Source of the DNA: an uncultured Pelagibacteraceae bacterium
GTDB lineage: Bacteria; Pseudomonadota; Alphaproteobacteria; Pelagibacterales; Pelagibacteraceae
Reading direction: 5' to 3'
Assembly: GCA_902598315.1 (NCBI GenBank)
Contig: CACKBP010000003.1
Span: 1-64,000, forward strand
Length of the DNA stretch: 64,000 nucleotides
The notes under the pieces were generated by a model. It was not told the origin of the DNA and did no database searches. It worked only from the letters and a program-made list of their open reading frames with translations. Positions 23,236-33,286 of the stretch are shown in pieces (within the stretch, counting starts at the first letter, position 1; each line of letters starts with the position of its first letter). A program made the position numbers and the translations under genes.

Positions 23236-23962
23236 AATTTTAATTTTTCTATTAATATTTAATTCTTGTACTGTAAATTATACTAAACAAGAAAATAGAA
23301 CTGCGTACAATACAAGGGGTTTTGCTTATATTTATAATACTAGTGATTATGAGAACAAAATAATTAAAGATAAAATGAATAATGAGATCTTACAAATTTC
23401 TCATTATGCTTTAAAATCGGGGACTCTAGTAAAATTAATAAACCCCAAAACTAAAGACACTATTGTTTTGAAAAATTACAGGCAAATAAAGTTTCCTGAA
23501 TTTTATAAGATATTAATAACCAAACCTGTGGCCGAAAGAATAAATCTGAATAAAGATTTACCTTATGTTGAAGTACTTGAAATCAAAAAAAATAAATCTT
23601 TCGTTGCAGAAAAAGCTAAAATTTATAATGAAGAGAAAAAGATATCAAATAAAGCTCCTGTTGCCTCAGTAGAAATTTCAAATATATCGAAAAATAAAAT
23701 AAAGACGACTAAATTGAGAGGTGAAAAAATCTTTATTTTAATAGCTTCTTTTTATTCAAGTGATGTAGCTGATTTTTTGAAGAAGAGAATCGCTAAAGAT
23801 ATCCCTGCTTTTGATATTAGAAAACTTAAAACTAAAAAAATCAACAATAAGAAAATAAACCTAATATCAGGACCATATAAAGCTATTAATTTAGTAAAAA
23901 ATGATTACATTCTACTAAAAAAATTTGGTTTTGAAGAATTAGAAATTTATATTTATGAATAA
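23225..23962 (+). CDS. RlpA-like (DPBB) lipoprotein with C-terminal SPOR-like region
   Basis: Lipobox FNSC, DPBB-like ISHYALKSGTLVKLINPKTKDTIVLKNYR, SPOR-like FILIASFYSSDVADFLKKRI; sits between MltB and DacA. Confidence 0.7.
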   Translation: MKFKILIFLLIFNSCTVNYTKQENRTAYNTRGFAYIYNTSDYENKIIKDKMNNEILQISHYALKSGTLVKLINPKTKDTIVLKNYRQIKFPEFYKILITKPVAERINLNKDLPYVEVLEIKKNKSFVAEKAKIYNEEKKISNKAPVASVEISNISKNKIKTTKLRGEKIFILIASFYSSDVADFLKKRIAKDIPAFDIRKLKTKKINNKKINLISGPYKAINLVKNDYILLKKFGFEELEIYIYE

Positions 23963-25103
23963 AATAGTTTTAATAGTTTTGATTTATTTATCGTTTATTT
24001 TTAAAGCTGTCGCTAATCCAAATATTAATGCAAGGACGATTATTTTGATGGATTATCATTCTAATGAAGTTTTATTTGAAGTTGATCCTGATGCTGAAAT
24101 ATATCCCGCATCAATGACTAAAATAATGACATCCATCATAGCTTTTGATTTGTTAAAAAAGGGACAGCTTTCATTAGACGACAAATTTGTAGTATCAGAG
24201 AATGCATGGAGACTTTCGCAAAGTGGATATTCATCAATGTTTATAATGGTTAATGACCAAGTTTCGGTTGAAGATTTATTAAGAGGAATTATTGTTGCAT
24301 CGGGTAATGATGCATGTGTTGCTCTAGCAGAGGGTATAGCTGGTTCTGAAGAAAATTTTGCGGAAATGATGACCGAAAAAGCTTATGAGATTGGTATGAC
24401 TAATACAAATTTTACTAATTCCTCAGGCATTAATGATCCTAACAATTTATCAACTGTAAGAGATATTGCAGTAATGTCCAAATATTTGATAGAAAATTAT
24501 CCAATTTACTATGAAATTTTTAAAGAGAAAAACTTTACTTGGGATCGAACTGGAGGAGACCCAATTAAACAGGGAAACAGAAACCCACTGCTCTATAAAA
24601 ATGTTGGAGTTGATGGAGTTAAAACTGGCTATTTAGCTGTTGAAAAATATTCTTTAGCTAGCTCAATGAAAAAAAAGGATAGAAGAATTATTGCAGTTGC
24701 TTCAGGATTTCCAACAAAAAATTTGAGAAGCTCAGAGTCATTAAAGCTACTTAACTGGGGCTTTAGAAACTCAAATACATTTGAGGTTACAAAAAAAAAT
24801 GAAACCTTTTTTGAACTAGAAACTTGGTTGGGTAGAAAAAATAAAATTAGGGCAATAAGTAAAGATGATTATTATTTAACATTAAATAAAAAAGATATAA
24901 GAAACCTTAAAATTTCTCTAAAATATGATGGACCTATTATAGCGCCAGTTCAAAAAGATCAGCGTGTAGCGGAATTAGTAATTTATAATAAAAATAAAAT
25001 TCTTAAAACATTACCTCTTTTTGCAGCTGAGGATTTAAAAAAAGTCAATTTTTTCAAAAGTTTATTCACTTCCCTCAACTTTTTAATATGGGGTGATGCG
25101 TAA
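23955..25103 (+). CDS. dacA: D-alanyl-D-alanine carboxypeptidase (DacA/PBP5 family)
   Basis: ASMTKIM (SxxK), SGND (SxN), DGVKTGY (KTG); signal peptide. Confidence 0.95.
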   Translation: MNKIVLIVLIYLSFIFKAVANPNINARTIILMDYHSNEVLFEVDPDAEIYPASMTKIMTSIIAFDLLKKGQLSLDDKFVVSENAWRLSQSGYSSMFIMVNDQVSVEDLLRGIIVASGNDACVALAEGIAGSEENFAEMMTEKAYEIGMTNTNFTNSSGINDPNNLSTVRDIAVMSKYLIENYPIYYEIFKEKNFTWDRTGGDPIKQGNRNPLLYKNVGVDGVKTGYLAVEKYSLASSMKKKDRRIIAVASGFPTKNLRSSESLKLLNWGFRNSNTFEVTKKNETFFELETWLGRKNKIRAISKDDYYLTLNKKDIRNLKISLKYDGPIIAPVQKDQRVAELVIYNKNKILKTLPLFAAEDLKKVNFFKSLFTSLNFLIWGDA

Positions 25104-25743
25104 AAAAAAACCTTTTCTAATTGTATTTGAAGGAATAGAAGGTTGTGGGAAATCTTTCCAAAGTAGAAAACTTCATAATAAATTAAAAAAACTTGGAATT
25201 TCCTCAATACTTACACGGGAGCCAGGCGGCACAAAAAGTGCTGAATTAATAAGAAATTTAATTTTGAAAGACTATTTTAAAAGTACACAGAGAGATAAAT
25301 TTGACAAGTATACTGATACATTGCTTTATTTAGCAGCTAGAAATGAGCATATTAAATTTAAAATTAAACCTGCTTTAAAATTAAATAAAGTTGTCATATG
25401 CGATAGGTTCATAGACTCTACCACAGCTTATCAAGTTTATGGTAAAAAAGTTAATAAAAATTTTATTAGCAGTATACACAAACATATTTTGCATGGTGTA
25501 AAGCCAAATATAGTTTTTGTTTTAAAAGTTTCACAATTATCCGCAAAAAAAAGGTTGCTAAAAAGAAAAAGTAAAAATAGGTATGATAATCTTGGTAAAG
25601 CTTTTTATAATAAAGCTCAAATGTCTTTTTTGAAAATAGCTAATAGAAAAAAAAACTACTATATCTTAAATTCTTCAGATAATGATAATTCTTTAGAAAA
25701 GAAAATATTTGAAATAGTAAAAAAACAACTGAAGATAAAATGA
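25096..25743 (+). CDS. tmk: Thymidylate kinase
   Basis: IVFEGIEGCGKSFQSRKL, TREPGGTKSAELIR, VICDRFIDSTTAYQ; ATG at 25096 (track uses GTG at 25093). Confidence 0.95.
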   Translation: MRKKKPFLIVFEGIEGCGKSFQSRKLHNKLKKLGISSILTREPGGTKSAELIRNLILKDYFKSTQRDKFDKYTDTLLYLAARNEHIKFKIKPALKLNKVVICDRFIDSTTAYQVYGKKVNKNFISSIHKHILHGVKPNIVFVLKVSQLSAKKRLLKRKSKNRYDNLGKAFYNKAQMSFLKIANRKKNYYILNSSDNDNSLEKKIFEIVKKQLKIK

Positions 25744-26669
25744 ACATTGATGAATTTTTCGATCCAAAAAAATCACTTGAGCTATATGGCCTTAAAAATT
25801 ATTTTAAATTTTTAAAGGATCTTTATGATAACAAAAATTTACCAAAAGTGCTTTTGCTATCAGGTGAAAAAGGTCTAGGTAAATCTACTTTAGTAAATCA
25901 TATTTTATATTACATTTTCGACCGTAACAACTATAATCTAGAAAAAAATTTATTAAGTTATAAAAGTTCATTTTATAAACAATTTACCAAAAATATTTTT
26001 TCGAATATTATTTATTTATCTGGCTCATCTTTTACAAATATAAAAGTAGATGAAATAAGATCTTTAAAAAGAAATATCCTAAAAACGTCGCTAAGTAAAA
26101 AACTTAGATTTATAATTTTTGATGAAATTGATGTATTTAATAAAAATTCTTTAAATGCATTATTAAAAATAATTGAAGAGCCAGGAGAAGATACTTCTTT
26201 TATATTAATTAACAATAGAACAAAAACAATTCTCGAGACTATTAAATCTAGATGCCTAGAAATTAAGATTCATATGAATTCACAAACAAAATTAAAAGTA
26301 ACGGATCTTTTGTTAAAAAAATTTGATTTATCAAAAAAATTAGATTCGTATGGATCAATATCACCTGGAAATTCTATTAAACTTAACTATCTCCTAGAAA
26401 ATGATAAGTTTGATATAAATCAAAACTATAATAAAAATTTAAACAAACTTATTAACTTATATAAAAAAGAAAAAGAAGAATTTTATAATAATGTAATTTT
26501 ACTTTATACAGATTATTATTTTGAAAATTTAATGAAGAAAAAAATTTATCCCAACCAAAAAATTATAGAGGATAGAGTTTTTACTATAAAGAGTATTAAT
26601 GATTTTTTTATTTATAAACTAAACCAAAATAGCTTATTAACAAATATTAATGAGAGATTTAATGCGTAA
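25740..26669 (+). CDS. holB: DNA polymerase III delta' subunit
   Basis: LLSGEKGLGKSTLVNHI, FIIFDEIDVFNKNSLNALLKIIEEPGEDTSFILI; between tmk and metG. Confidence 0.88.
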   Translation: MNIDEFFDPKKSLELYGLKNYFKFLKDLYDNKNLPKVLLLSGEKGLGKSTLVNHILYYIFDRNNYNLEKNLLSYKSSFYKQFTKNIFSNIIYLSGSSFTNIKVDEIRSLKRNILKTSLSKKLRFIIFDEIDVFNKNSLNALLKIIEEPGEDTSFILINNRTKTILETIKSRCLEIKIHMNSQTKLKVTDLLLKKFDLSKKLDSYGSISPGNSIKLNYLLENDKFDINQNYNKNLNKLINLYKKEKEEFYNNVILLYTDYYFENLMKKKIYPNQKIIEDRVFTIKSINDFFIYKLNQNSLLTNINERFNA

Positions 26670-28203
26670 AAATTTTTACATAACAACACCAATTTATTAT
26701 CCATCAGGAAAACCTCATATGGGTCACGCTTACTCAAGCATAGTAGCCGATATTTTTGCAAGGTTTAAAAGGATAGAGGGTTATAATGTTTTGTTTTTAA
26801 CCGGAACTGATGAGCATGGGCAAAAAATTCAAAAAGAGGCAGAAAAAAACAACAAAGATCCAAAAATATTCTGCGATGAAATATCTGAAACATTTAGATC
26901 TTTAACTAAAACATTAAATTTAACTAACAGTGACTTCATACGAACATCAGAGACCAGGCATTTTAAATCAGTTAATGAAATATGGAATAGATTGATTAAT
27001 TCAGGAGATATTTACTTAGACAAATATAGTGGTTGGTATTCTGTATCGGATGAAGCTTATTACGATGTGGACGAAATCGAAGAAAAAAATGGTAAGAAAT
27101 TATCAAAAATTTCTGGGTCTACTGTAGAATGGGTGGAAGAAGAGTCTTATTTTTTTAAATTGTCTGCATTTCAAAATAAGTTATTAGATCATTATAAAAA
27201 GAACCCAGATTTTATTTTACCTACTTCAAGAAGAAATGAAGTAATAAGTTTTGTCCAAAAAGGGTTAAAGGATTTATCAATAAGCAGAACATCTTTTTCT
27301 TGGGGGATACCAGTTCCAGGAAATAAAAAACACGTTATTTATGTTTGGCTTGATGCTTTAACGAATTATTTAAGTGCAGTAAATTTCCCTAATACAAATG
27401 ACGATAAGTATAAATCTTTTTGGCCAGCGGATGTTCACATCATTGGTAAAGACATTTTGAGATTTCACGCTATTTACTGGCCAGCCTTTTTGTTTGCTGC
27501 AAACTTACCACTACCGAAAAGAGTTTTTGGACACGGTTGGATTCTTTCAGATGATAAAAAGATGTCAAAATCTCTTGGAAATATTTTGGATCCAATAGAA
27601 GTAATTAAAGATTATGGGATCGATCAGCTAAGGTATTATTTGATAAAAGAGGTCTCTTTGGGAAATGATGGGAGTATTTCTATGGGAAATTTGGAAAAAT
27701 GCATTAATAATGATTTAGCCAATAATTATGGTAATTTATGTCAAAGAGTTTTTTCATTCATTAAAAAAAATTGTAATAATAAAATTCCACAAAAAGATAA
27801 ATTGAAAGATACTGACGTCAAAATCATAACAAATATTAAAGATAATATTCCTAAACTTATTGAATATATTAATAAACAAAATCTAAATGAATATATTAGA
27901 ACAGTAGTCAATTTTTCATTTGAAGCTAATAAATATTTTAATGATTCTGAACCTTGGCATTATAAAACAAAGGACCCTAGTAGAATGCATGCTATATTAT
28001 ATACAATTGTAGAACAAATTAAAAATATTTCTATTTTATTAAACCCAATTATACCAATAGCTACTAAAAAAGTTTTAAACTCAATTAATATATCTGATAA
28101 AGATATTTTAATAGATAATATCAAAAAAAATAACGCTTTGGACTGTAGTTCTGAATTAAAAAGTTTAGAAATCTTATTTAAAAAAATCGAAAATGATAAT
28201 TGA
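26650..28203 (+). CDS. metG: Methionyl-tRNA synthetase
   Basis: YITTPIYYPSGKPHMGHAYSSIVADIFARF, KMSKSLGN; internal ATG at 26662 may be the true start. Confidence 0.96.
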   Translation: MRDLMRKNFYITTPIYYPSGKPHMGHAYSSIVADIFARFKRIEGYNVLFLTGTDEHGQKIQKEAEKNNKDPKIFCDEISETFRSLTKTLNLTNSDFIRTSETRHFKSVNEIWNRLINSGDIYLDKYSGWYSVSDEAYYDVDEIEEKNGKKLSKISGSTVEWVEEESYFFKLSAFQNKLLDHYKKNPDFILPTSRRNEVISFVQKGLKDLSISRTSFSWGIPVPGNKKHVIYVWLDALTNYLSAVNFPNTNDDKYKSFWPADVHIIGKDILRFHAIYWPAFLFAANLPLPKRVFGHGWILSDDKKMSKSLGNILDPIEVIKDYGIDQLRYYLIKEVSLGNDGSISMGNLEKCINNDLANNYGNLCQRVFSFIKKNCNNKIPQKDKLKDTDVKIITNIKDNIPKLIEYINKQNLNEYIRTVVNFSFEANKYFNDSEPWHYKTKDPSRMHAILYTIVEQIKNISILLNPIIPIATKKVLNSINISDKDILIDNIKKNNALDCSSELKSLEILFKKIENDN

Positions 28204-28969
28204 TTCTCATTGCCATTTAACATACGAACCTATGTCAAAAGCTTTAGATGAAACTATAAATAGAGCAAATAGGGATGGTGTTAGGTATATGCTCACTATT
28301 TCGACTGAGGATAAAAGTTTTGATAAAATATTAAAGATAGTCCAAGATCATAAAAGTGTTTACGGTACCTATGGTATTCATCCTCATGAGGCAAAATCTC
28401 ACCAACATATTAAAAGTGATGATATAATTAGCAAAGTCAATCAAAATACAAAAATTATAGGTATTGGCGAAACAGGTTTAGATTTTTATTACAATCACTC
28501 TGAAAAAAAGGATCAAATTAATAGTTTTGAGGAACATATATTAGCCGCGCAGGAAAAAAATTTACCACTTATAGTCCATACAAGGTCTGCAGAAAAAGAA
28601 ACTCTTGAAACTTTAGAAAAACATCTAAAAAATAAAAATACTAAAATTCTTATTCATTGTTTTACTGGAACAAGGGAATTTGCTTTCAAATTATTAGATT
28701 TAGGTGCCTATATTTCTGCTAGCGGAGTAGTAACATTTAATAAATCTAAAGACTTAGCCAATACTTTTAGAGATATACCAAATGACAAAATATTAGTTGA
28801 AACTGATGCACCATATCTTGCCCCTGTGCCTTTAAGAGGTAAACCAAATGAACCTAGCTACATTATTCATACAGTAAAATTTTTATCCAAAATTAAAAAT
28901 TTATCATTTGATGAATTTTCAAAAATTACAACTAACAATTTCTTTAATTTATTTGGTAAATTAAATTGA
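28193..28969 (+). CDS. TatD family metal-dependent hydrolase
   Basis: MIIDSHCHL, GIGETGLDFYYN, VETDAPYLAPVPLRGKPNEP. Confidence 0.95.
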   Translation: MIIDSHCHLTYEPMSKALDETINRANRDGVRYMLTISTEDKSFDKILKIVQDHKSVYGTYGIHPHEAKSHQHIKSDDIISKVNQNTKIIGIGETGLDFYYNHSEKKDQINSFEEHILAAQEKNLPLIVHTRSAEKETLETLEKHLKNKNTKILIHCFTGTREFAFKLLDLGAYISASGVVTFNKSKDLANTFRDIPNDKILVETDAPYLAPVPLRGKPNEPSYIIHTVKFLSKIKNLSFDEFSKITTNNFFNLFGKLN

Positions 28970-29733
28970 AAAGCAAATTTACAATATTAGGCTGTGGAAG
29001 TTCACTTGGATCCCCGTGGATAACTAATTACAGAGGAAATCTTAAAGTAAGTCCAAAAAACTTAAGAACTAGATGTTGTGCTCACATACAAAAAGGAAAT
29101 TTGTCTGTTTGTATAGATACATCCCCAGATATAAAACATCAATTTTTAAGAAATAAAATTAAAAATCTTGACTCAATAATTTACACTCATGAACATGTAG
29201 ATCAAACAGCAGGCATTTTTGAGATGAGACCGTTTTATTGGAAAAATAAATCAAAGATTCCTATTTACGGAAGTCAAAGAACGATTCAAGCTTTAAAAAA
29301 ATCTTATAGATTTTGCTTTATTGAAGAGCAAGGTTATAAACCGATTATGAAAGCCAACATTATAAGAAAAAATTTTTTTATTAAAAAAAATAAAGTTAAA
29401 TTATCAATAAGAGCTTTTCAAGTTACTCATGGACTAATAAAATCAACTGGTTATGTAATAGACAAAATTGCATATATTAGTGACTGTAATAAAGTGCCTT
29501 TGAAAAATTTAAGATATCTTAAAAATCTTAATTATCTTGTATTAGATTGTCTAAAATTTAAAAAACACCCATCTCACTTTAATTTAGATGAGGCTTTAGA
29601 CTTAATAAATATAACTAAACCTAAAAAAGCTATACTTACTAATTTGCATACAGATTTAGATTACTTTGAATTAAAAAAAAAATTACCAAATAATATAATC
29701 CCCGCGTACGATGGATTAAGTTTTACTAGTTAA
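28966..29733 (+). CDS. MBL-fold metallohydrolase (PhnP-like)
   Basis: GCGSSLGSPW, YTHEHVDQTAGIFEMRPF; follows tatD; TTG start. Confidence 0.9.
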   Translation: MKSKFTILGCGSSLGSPWITNYRGNLKVSPKNLRTRCCAHIQKGNLSVCIDTSPDIKHQFLRNKIKNLDSIIYTHEHVDQTAGIFEMRPFYWKNKSKIPIYGSQRTIQALKKSYRFCFIEEQGYKPIMKANIIRKNFFIKKNKVKLSIRAFQVTHGLIKSTGYVIDKIAYISDCNKVPLKNLRYLKNLNYLVLDCLKFKKHPSHFNLDEALDLINITKPKKAILTNLHTDLDYFELKKKLPNNIIPAYDGLSFTS

Positions 29734-30266
29734 ATCAAGTTCTCAATTACTTTAATGAATTTTTTAGATGAAGGTTTTGTTATTGAGGAAAATGTTTCTA
29801 CAACTTTTCCATCTTTTCCAATTATAATTTTATGAAAATTCCACTTTGGTATTGCACCAATACCATAATCTTTTCTTGCCCATTTATAAAATGGATGCGA
29901 ATTATTACCTATTACACTAATCTTTTCCGTCATCGGAAATGTAATTCCAAAATTTGTTTCACAAAAGTTTTTTATTTCTTTATTGCTACCAGGTTCTTGT
30001 CTGAAGTTATTAGTGGGGATCCCTAAAACAACTACATTTCTACTCTTATATTCAGACCACAATGTTTGAAGATCTTCGTATTGAGGCGTGTAACCACATC
30101 TACTCGCAACATTTACCACTACAATTACCTTTCCTTTGTACTGACTTAATTTGATTAAGTCTCCATCTATGCTATTAAATTCGTAATCATAAGCGGTGCC
30201 ATTATTCCCAGCTATAACTTTTGAAAAAAAACCGAACATAAATAAAATAATGAATATTTTTTTCAT
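29730..30266 (-). CDS. Exported glutathione peroxidase family protein
   Basis: Signal peptide; VVNVASRCGYTPQYEDLQTL, WNFHKIIIGKDGKVVETF. Confidence 0.93.
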   Translation of the reverse strand: MKKIFIILFMFGFFSKVIAGNNGTAYDYEFNSIDGDLIKLSQYKGKVIVVVNVASRCGYTPQYEDLQTLWSEYKSRNVVVLGIPTNNFRQEPGSNKEIKNFCETNFGITFPMTEKISVIGNNSHPFYKWARKDYGIGAIPKWNFHKIIIGKDGKVVETFSSITKPSSKKFIKVIENLI

Positions 30267-30664
30267 AATTTTAATGCTTTTAATACTGCATCAATTGGCA
30301 AAAATATACATTTAAATCTATTAAAATTGTCGCTATTTAGTAATTTTTCGAAATCAGATAACCTTTTAGGAATTTTTACATTTTTTTTTAATGATATTTT
30401 TTTTAAGATTGTTAAATCATTTTTAATATCTTTTAATTTAACGTTTTTTATTTTTCTCGATAGAAGACTTGCTGAAGCCTCACAGTATACACAAGATATA
30501 GTTTCGTATTTCATTGAGCTTATCTTTTTTTTATCTGCTATTAACTCTAAGGTAATTTTGTCGCCACATGTTGAATTTTTTAAAGATATCTTGTGTGAGT
30601 ATTTTTTTTTAAGACCTACATTTGAAGTATTAGAGGCTAATCTAATGATATCTTTATTAATCAT
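30263..30664 (-). CDS. NifU/SufU-like iron-sulfur cluster scaffold protein
   Basis: NSTCGDKITLEL, ISCVYCEASASLLS, FKCIFLPIDAVLKAL (three conserved Cys and the Asp). Confidence 0.85.
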   Translation of the reverse strand: MINKDIIRLASNTSNVGLKKKYSHKISLKNSTCGDKITLELIADKKKISSMKYETISCVYCEASASLLSRKIKNVKLKDIKNDLTILKKISLKKNVKIPKRLSDFEKLLNSDNFNRFKCIFLPIDAVLKALKL

Positions 30665-31833
30665 TTCTTAGAAGAAAATAACAGCAAGAAATATCCAAAG
30701 AGTGTAGAAAGAAGCGAGCCAGTTAACACTCCAATTTTAACTCCATCCATATATTCTAAATTATTTACAAAAGCTAAATTTCCAACAAATAAACTCATTG
30801 TAAATCCAATACCTGTTAATATTGAAACTCCATAAACAGCTAACCAAGTAGAACCGGATGGTTTATCTGCAAATTTAAGCTTAACAGATATATAAGAGAG
30901 GGCAAAGACACCAATTTGTTTTCCAAAAAATAGACCTAAAACAATTCCAAGAGGTACAGGATTTAACAAAGTAGCAAAAGTAAGCCCTTCAAGTGAAACT
31001 CCTGCATTTGCAAAAGCAAAAAGGGGCATTATTCCAAAAGCCACATAAGGTGACAATCCATGTTCTAATTTGAGTAACATTGACTCTTTACTCTTATTTT
31101 TGTTATGTGGAATTGTTAGGGCTAAAAGAACACCTGCAATAGTAGCATGTATTCCTGACTGATGAGTAAAATCCCACAGAAAAATTCCTACAATAAAAAA
31201 AGGTATAAAACTTTTTATTTTATATTTATTAAGAGCTATTAAAACAATTAAAGACAGTAACATCAGAACTAAATATTTTGCTTCAATATTTCCAGAATAA
31301 AAGAAGGCAATAATAACAATTGCCCCTAAATCATCAATAATTGCTAGAGCGGTCAAAAAAACTTTAAGCGATATTGGAACCCTTTTACCTAATAATGATA
31401 AAACTCCTAAAGAGAAAGCAATATCTGTAGCTGAAGGTATAGCCCAACCATTCAATGTTGTGCTGTCAGAATAATTTACAACGATATAGAATAATGCCGG
31501 CACCGCCATCCCTCCAACTGCACCAATGATAGGTAGCATAGCTTGTTTTGGATTAGATAATTCCCCCTGAATAAATTCTCTTTTTATCTCTAATGAAACA
31601 AAAAAGAAAAATATAGCCATCAGAACATCATTTATCCAATGAAGAACACTTAGTTTTAGACCAAATTCTTTAGTACCAAGTGTGATATATTTTTCTAGGG
31701 TAGAAAAATAAATTTCACTTAAACCACCATTACTAATTATAAGCGCTAATATTGCAGCAAATAACAAAACTAACCCAGAAGCAGCTTCAAGTTTAAAAAA
31801 ATATTTAAATGGTTTTGTAATATGCTGTATCAT
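30661..31833 (-). CDS. nhaA: Na+/H+ antiporter NhaA
   Basis: INDVLMAIFFFFVSLEIKREFIQGELS, PSATDIAFSLGVLSLLG, ALAIIDDLGAIVIIAFFY. Confidence 0.97.
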   Translation of the reverse strand: MIQHITKPFKYFFKLEAASGLVLLFAAILALIISNGGLSEIYFSTLEKYITLGTKEFGLKLSVLHWINDVLMAIFFFFVSLEIKREFIQGELSNPKQAMLPIIGAVGGMAVPALFYIVVNYSDSTTLNGWAIPSATDIAFSLGVLSLLGKRVPISLKVFLTALAIIDDLGAIVIIAFFYSGNIEAKYLVLMLLSLIVLIALNKYKIKSFIPFFIVGIFLWDFTHQSGIHATIAGVLLALTIPHNKNKSKESMLLKLEHGLSPYVAFGIMPLFAFANAGVSLEGLTFATLLNPVPLGIVLGLFFGKQIGVFALSYISVKLKFADKPSGSTWLAVYGVSILTGIGFTMSLFVGNLAFVNNLEYMDGVKIGVLTGSLLSTLFGYFLLLFSSKK

Positions 31834-31906
31834 TGGTATTATTTACTTCTATAGAGACTATCTTTCAATTGCCAAAATCACTTAATTAACCTATAAAACA
31901 GACGTT

Positions 31907-31983
<77 letters not shown>

Positions 31984-31991
31984 TTATAAAC

Positions 31992-32276
31992 ATGAAAAAA
32001 GCTAAAATTTATATACCTGCTAAAACTGCGATGCAATCGGGCAGGGGCAAAATTAAAAATTGGGTATTAGAATTTATAACCAAAGATCCCTCAATAAATC
32101 CTTTAATGGGGTGGGAGACATCGAGTGATACCCTAGAAGAGGTTATTCTTAAGTTTCCATCGAAAGAAAAAGCTATAGAATATGCTGAAAAAAATAATAT
32201 TTATTATAATGTTATTGAACCCAATAAGAAAGAATTTGTTATAAAATCATACGCAGATAATTTTCTTAAAGATTAA
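31992..32276 (+). CDS. NADH dehydrogenase accessory subunit, NDUFS4-like (ETC complex I)
   Basis: KIYIPAKTAMQSGRGKIKNWVLEF..DPLMGWETSSDTLEEVILKFPSKEKAIEYAEKN. Confidence 0.92.
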   Translation: MKKAKIYIPAKTAMQSGRGKIKNWVLEFITKDPSINPLMGWETSSDTLEEVILKFPSKEKAIEYAEKNNIYYNVIEPNKKEFVIKSYADNFLKD

Positions 32277-32278
32277 AT

Positions 32279-33286
32279 ATGTGGAGAAGTTTTTTCAGAG
32301 ACAAAAAATGGTTTTATTGGTCCTACGGAGGAGGTTTTTTTATTATTTCTTTGCTAGTGTTGCAAACCTATTTAGATGTTCTCTTCAATAGTTGGTACAA
32401 GGATTTTTATGATATTCTCCAAACAGCTGAGAAACGTGAAATATCTGAGTTTTGGGAGTCAATTAAAAGATTTTTATACATAGCACTTCCGTACGTAACA
32501 CTTTTTGCTTTTACTAATTGGTTTACTAGGCTATGGGCATTCAGATGGAGAGAGGCTATGACGTTTTCGTATATGCCATATTGGAGAGCTACTGAGGCAA
32601 AAGTAGAGGGTTCATCTCAAAGAATTCAAGAAGACTGTATGAATTTTGCAAAAATTGTAGAGTCAATAGGATTGCAGGTTGTCAAAGCTATTATGACATT
32701 AATAGCATTCATACCAATTTTATGGGTTCTATCTTCAAATGTTACTGTTCCTTTTTTAAACAATGTATCCGGATCTTTAGTATGGGTAGCGCTTACTCTA
32801 AGTTTAGGTGGAATACTTATTAGTTGGCTAGTTGGAATAAAATTACCTGGTCTCGAATATAACAATCAAAAGGTTGAAGCTGCATTTAGAAAAGAATTAG
32901 TTTACGGTGAGGACGACAGAAAAAACTATGTTCAAGCTCCTACGATTTTACAATTATTTACTGGAATAAAATTCAATTACCATAAGTTGTTTTTACACTA
33001 CGGATATTTTGATTTATGGGCTATTTGGTACAGACAATTATTTGTAATTGTACCATTTTTAATAATGGCGCCAGGATTGTTTACTGCAGCGTTCACTTTG
33101 GGTATTATGATGCAAGTGGTAAATGCATTTGGTGAGGTAAAGGACGCTTTTTCTGTATTTCTATATAATTGGACAAGAATTACAGAACTAAGATCAATAC
33201 ATAAGCGATTAATGGAGTTCGAAACGGCTATTAATTATAACACTAATAAGTTGAGAAAGCCTCGAAAATCTGATGTAAGAGTTTAA
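32279..33286 (+). CDS. SbmA/BacA-like inner-membrane transporter
   Basis: TYLDVLFNSWYKDFYDILQ, RWREAMTFSYMPYW, EGSSQRIQEDCMNFAKIVES. Confidence 0.88.
   Translation: MWRSFFRDKKWFYWSYGGGFFIISLLVLQTYLDVLFNSWYKDFYDILQTAEKREISEFWESIKRFLYIALPYVTLFAFTNWFTRLWAFRWREAMTFSYMPYWRATEAKVEGSSQRIQEDCMNFAKIVESIGLQVVKAIMTLIAFIPILWVLSSNVTVPFLNNVSGSLVWVALTLSLGGILISWLVGIKLPGLEYNNQKVEAAFRKELVYGEDDRKNYVQAPTILQLFTGIKFNYHKLFLHYGYFDLWAIWYRQLFVIVPFLIMAPGLFTAAFTLGIMMQVVNAFGEVKDAFSVFLYNWTRITELRSIHKRLMEFETAINYNTNKLRKPRKSDVRV

Noticed and set aside
30327-30671. 114-aa Phe-rich ORF antisense to the SufU-like gene
   Set aside because: Shadow ORF; the SufU-like frame has conserved cysteines.
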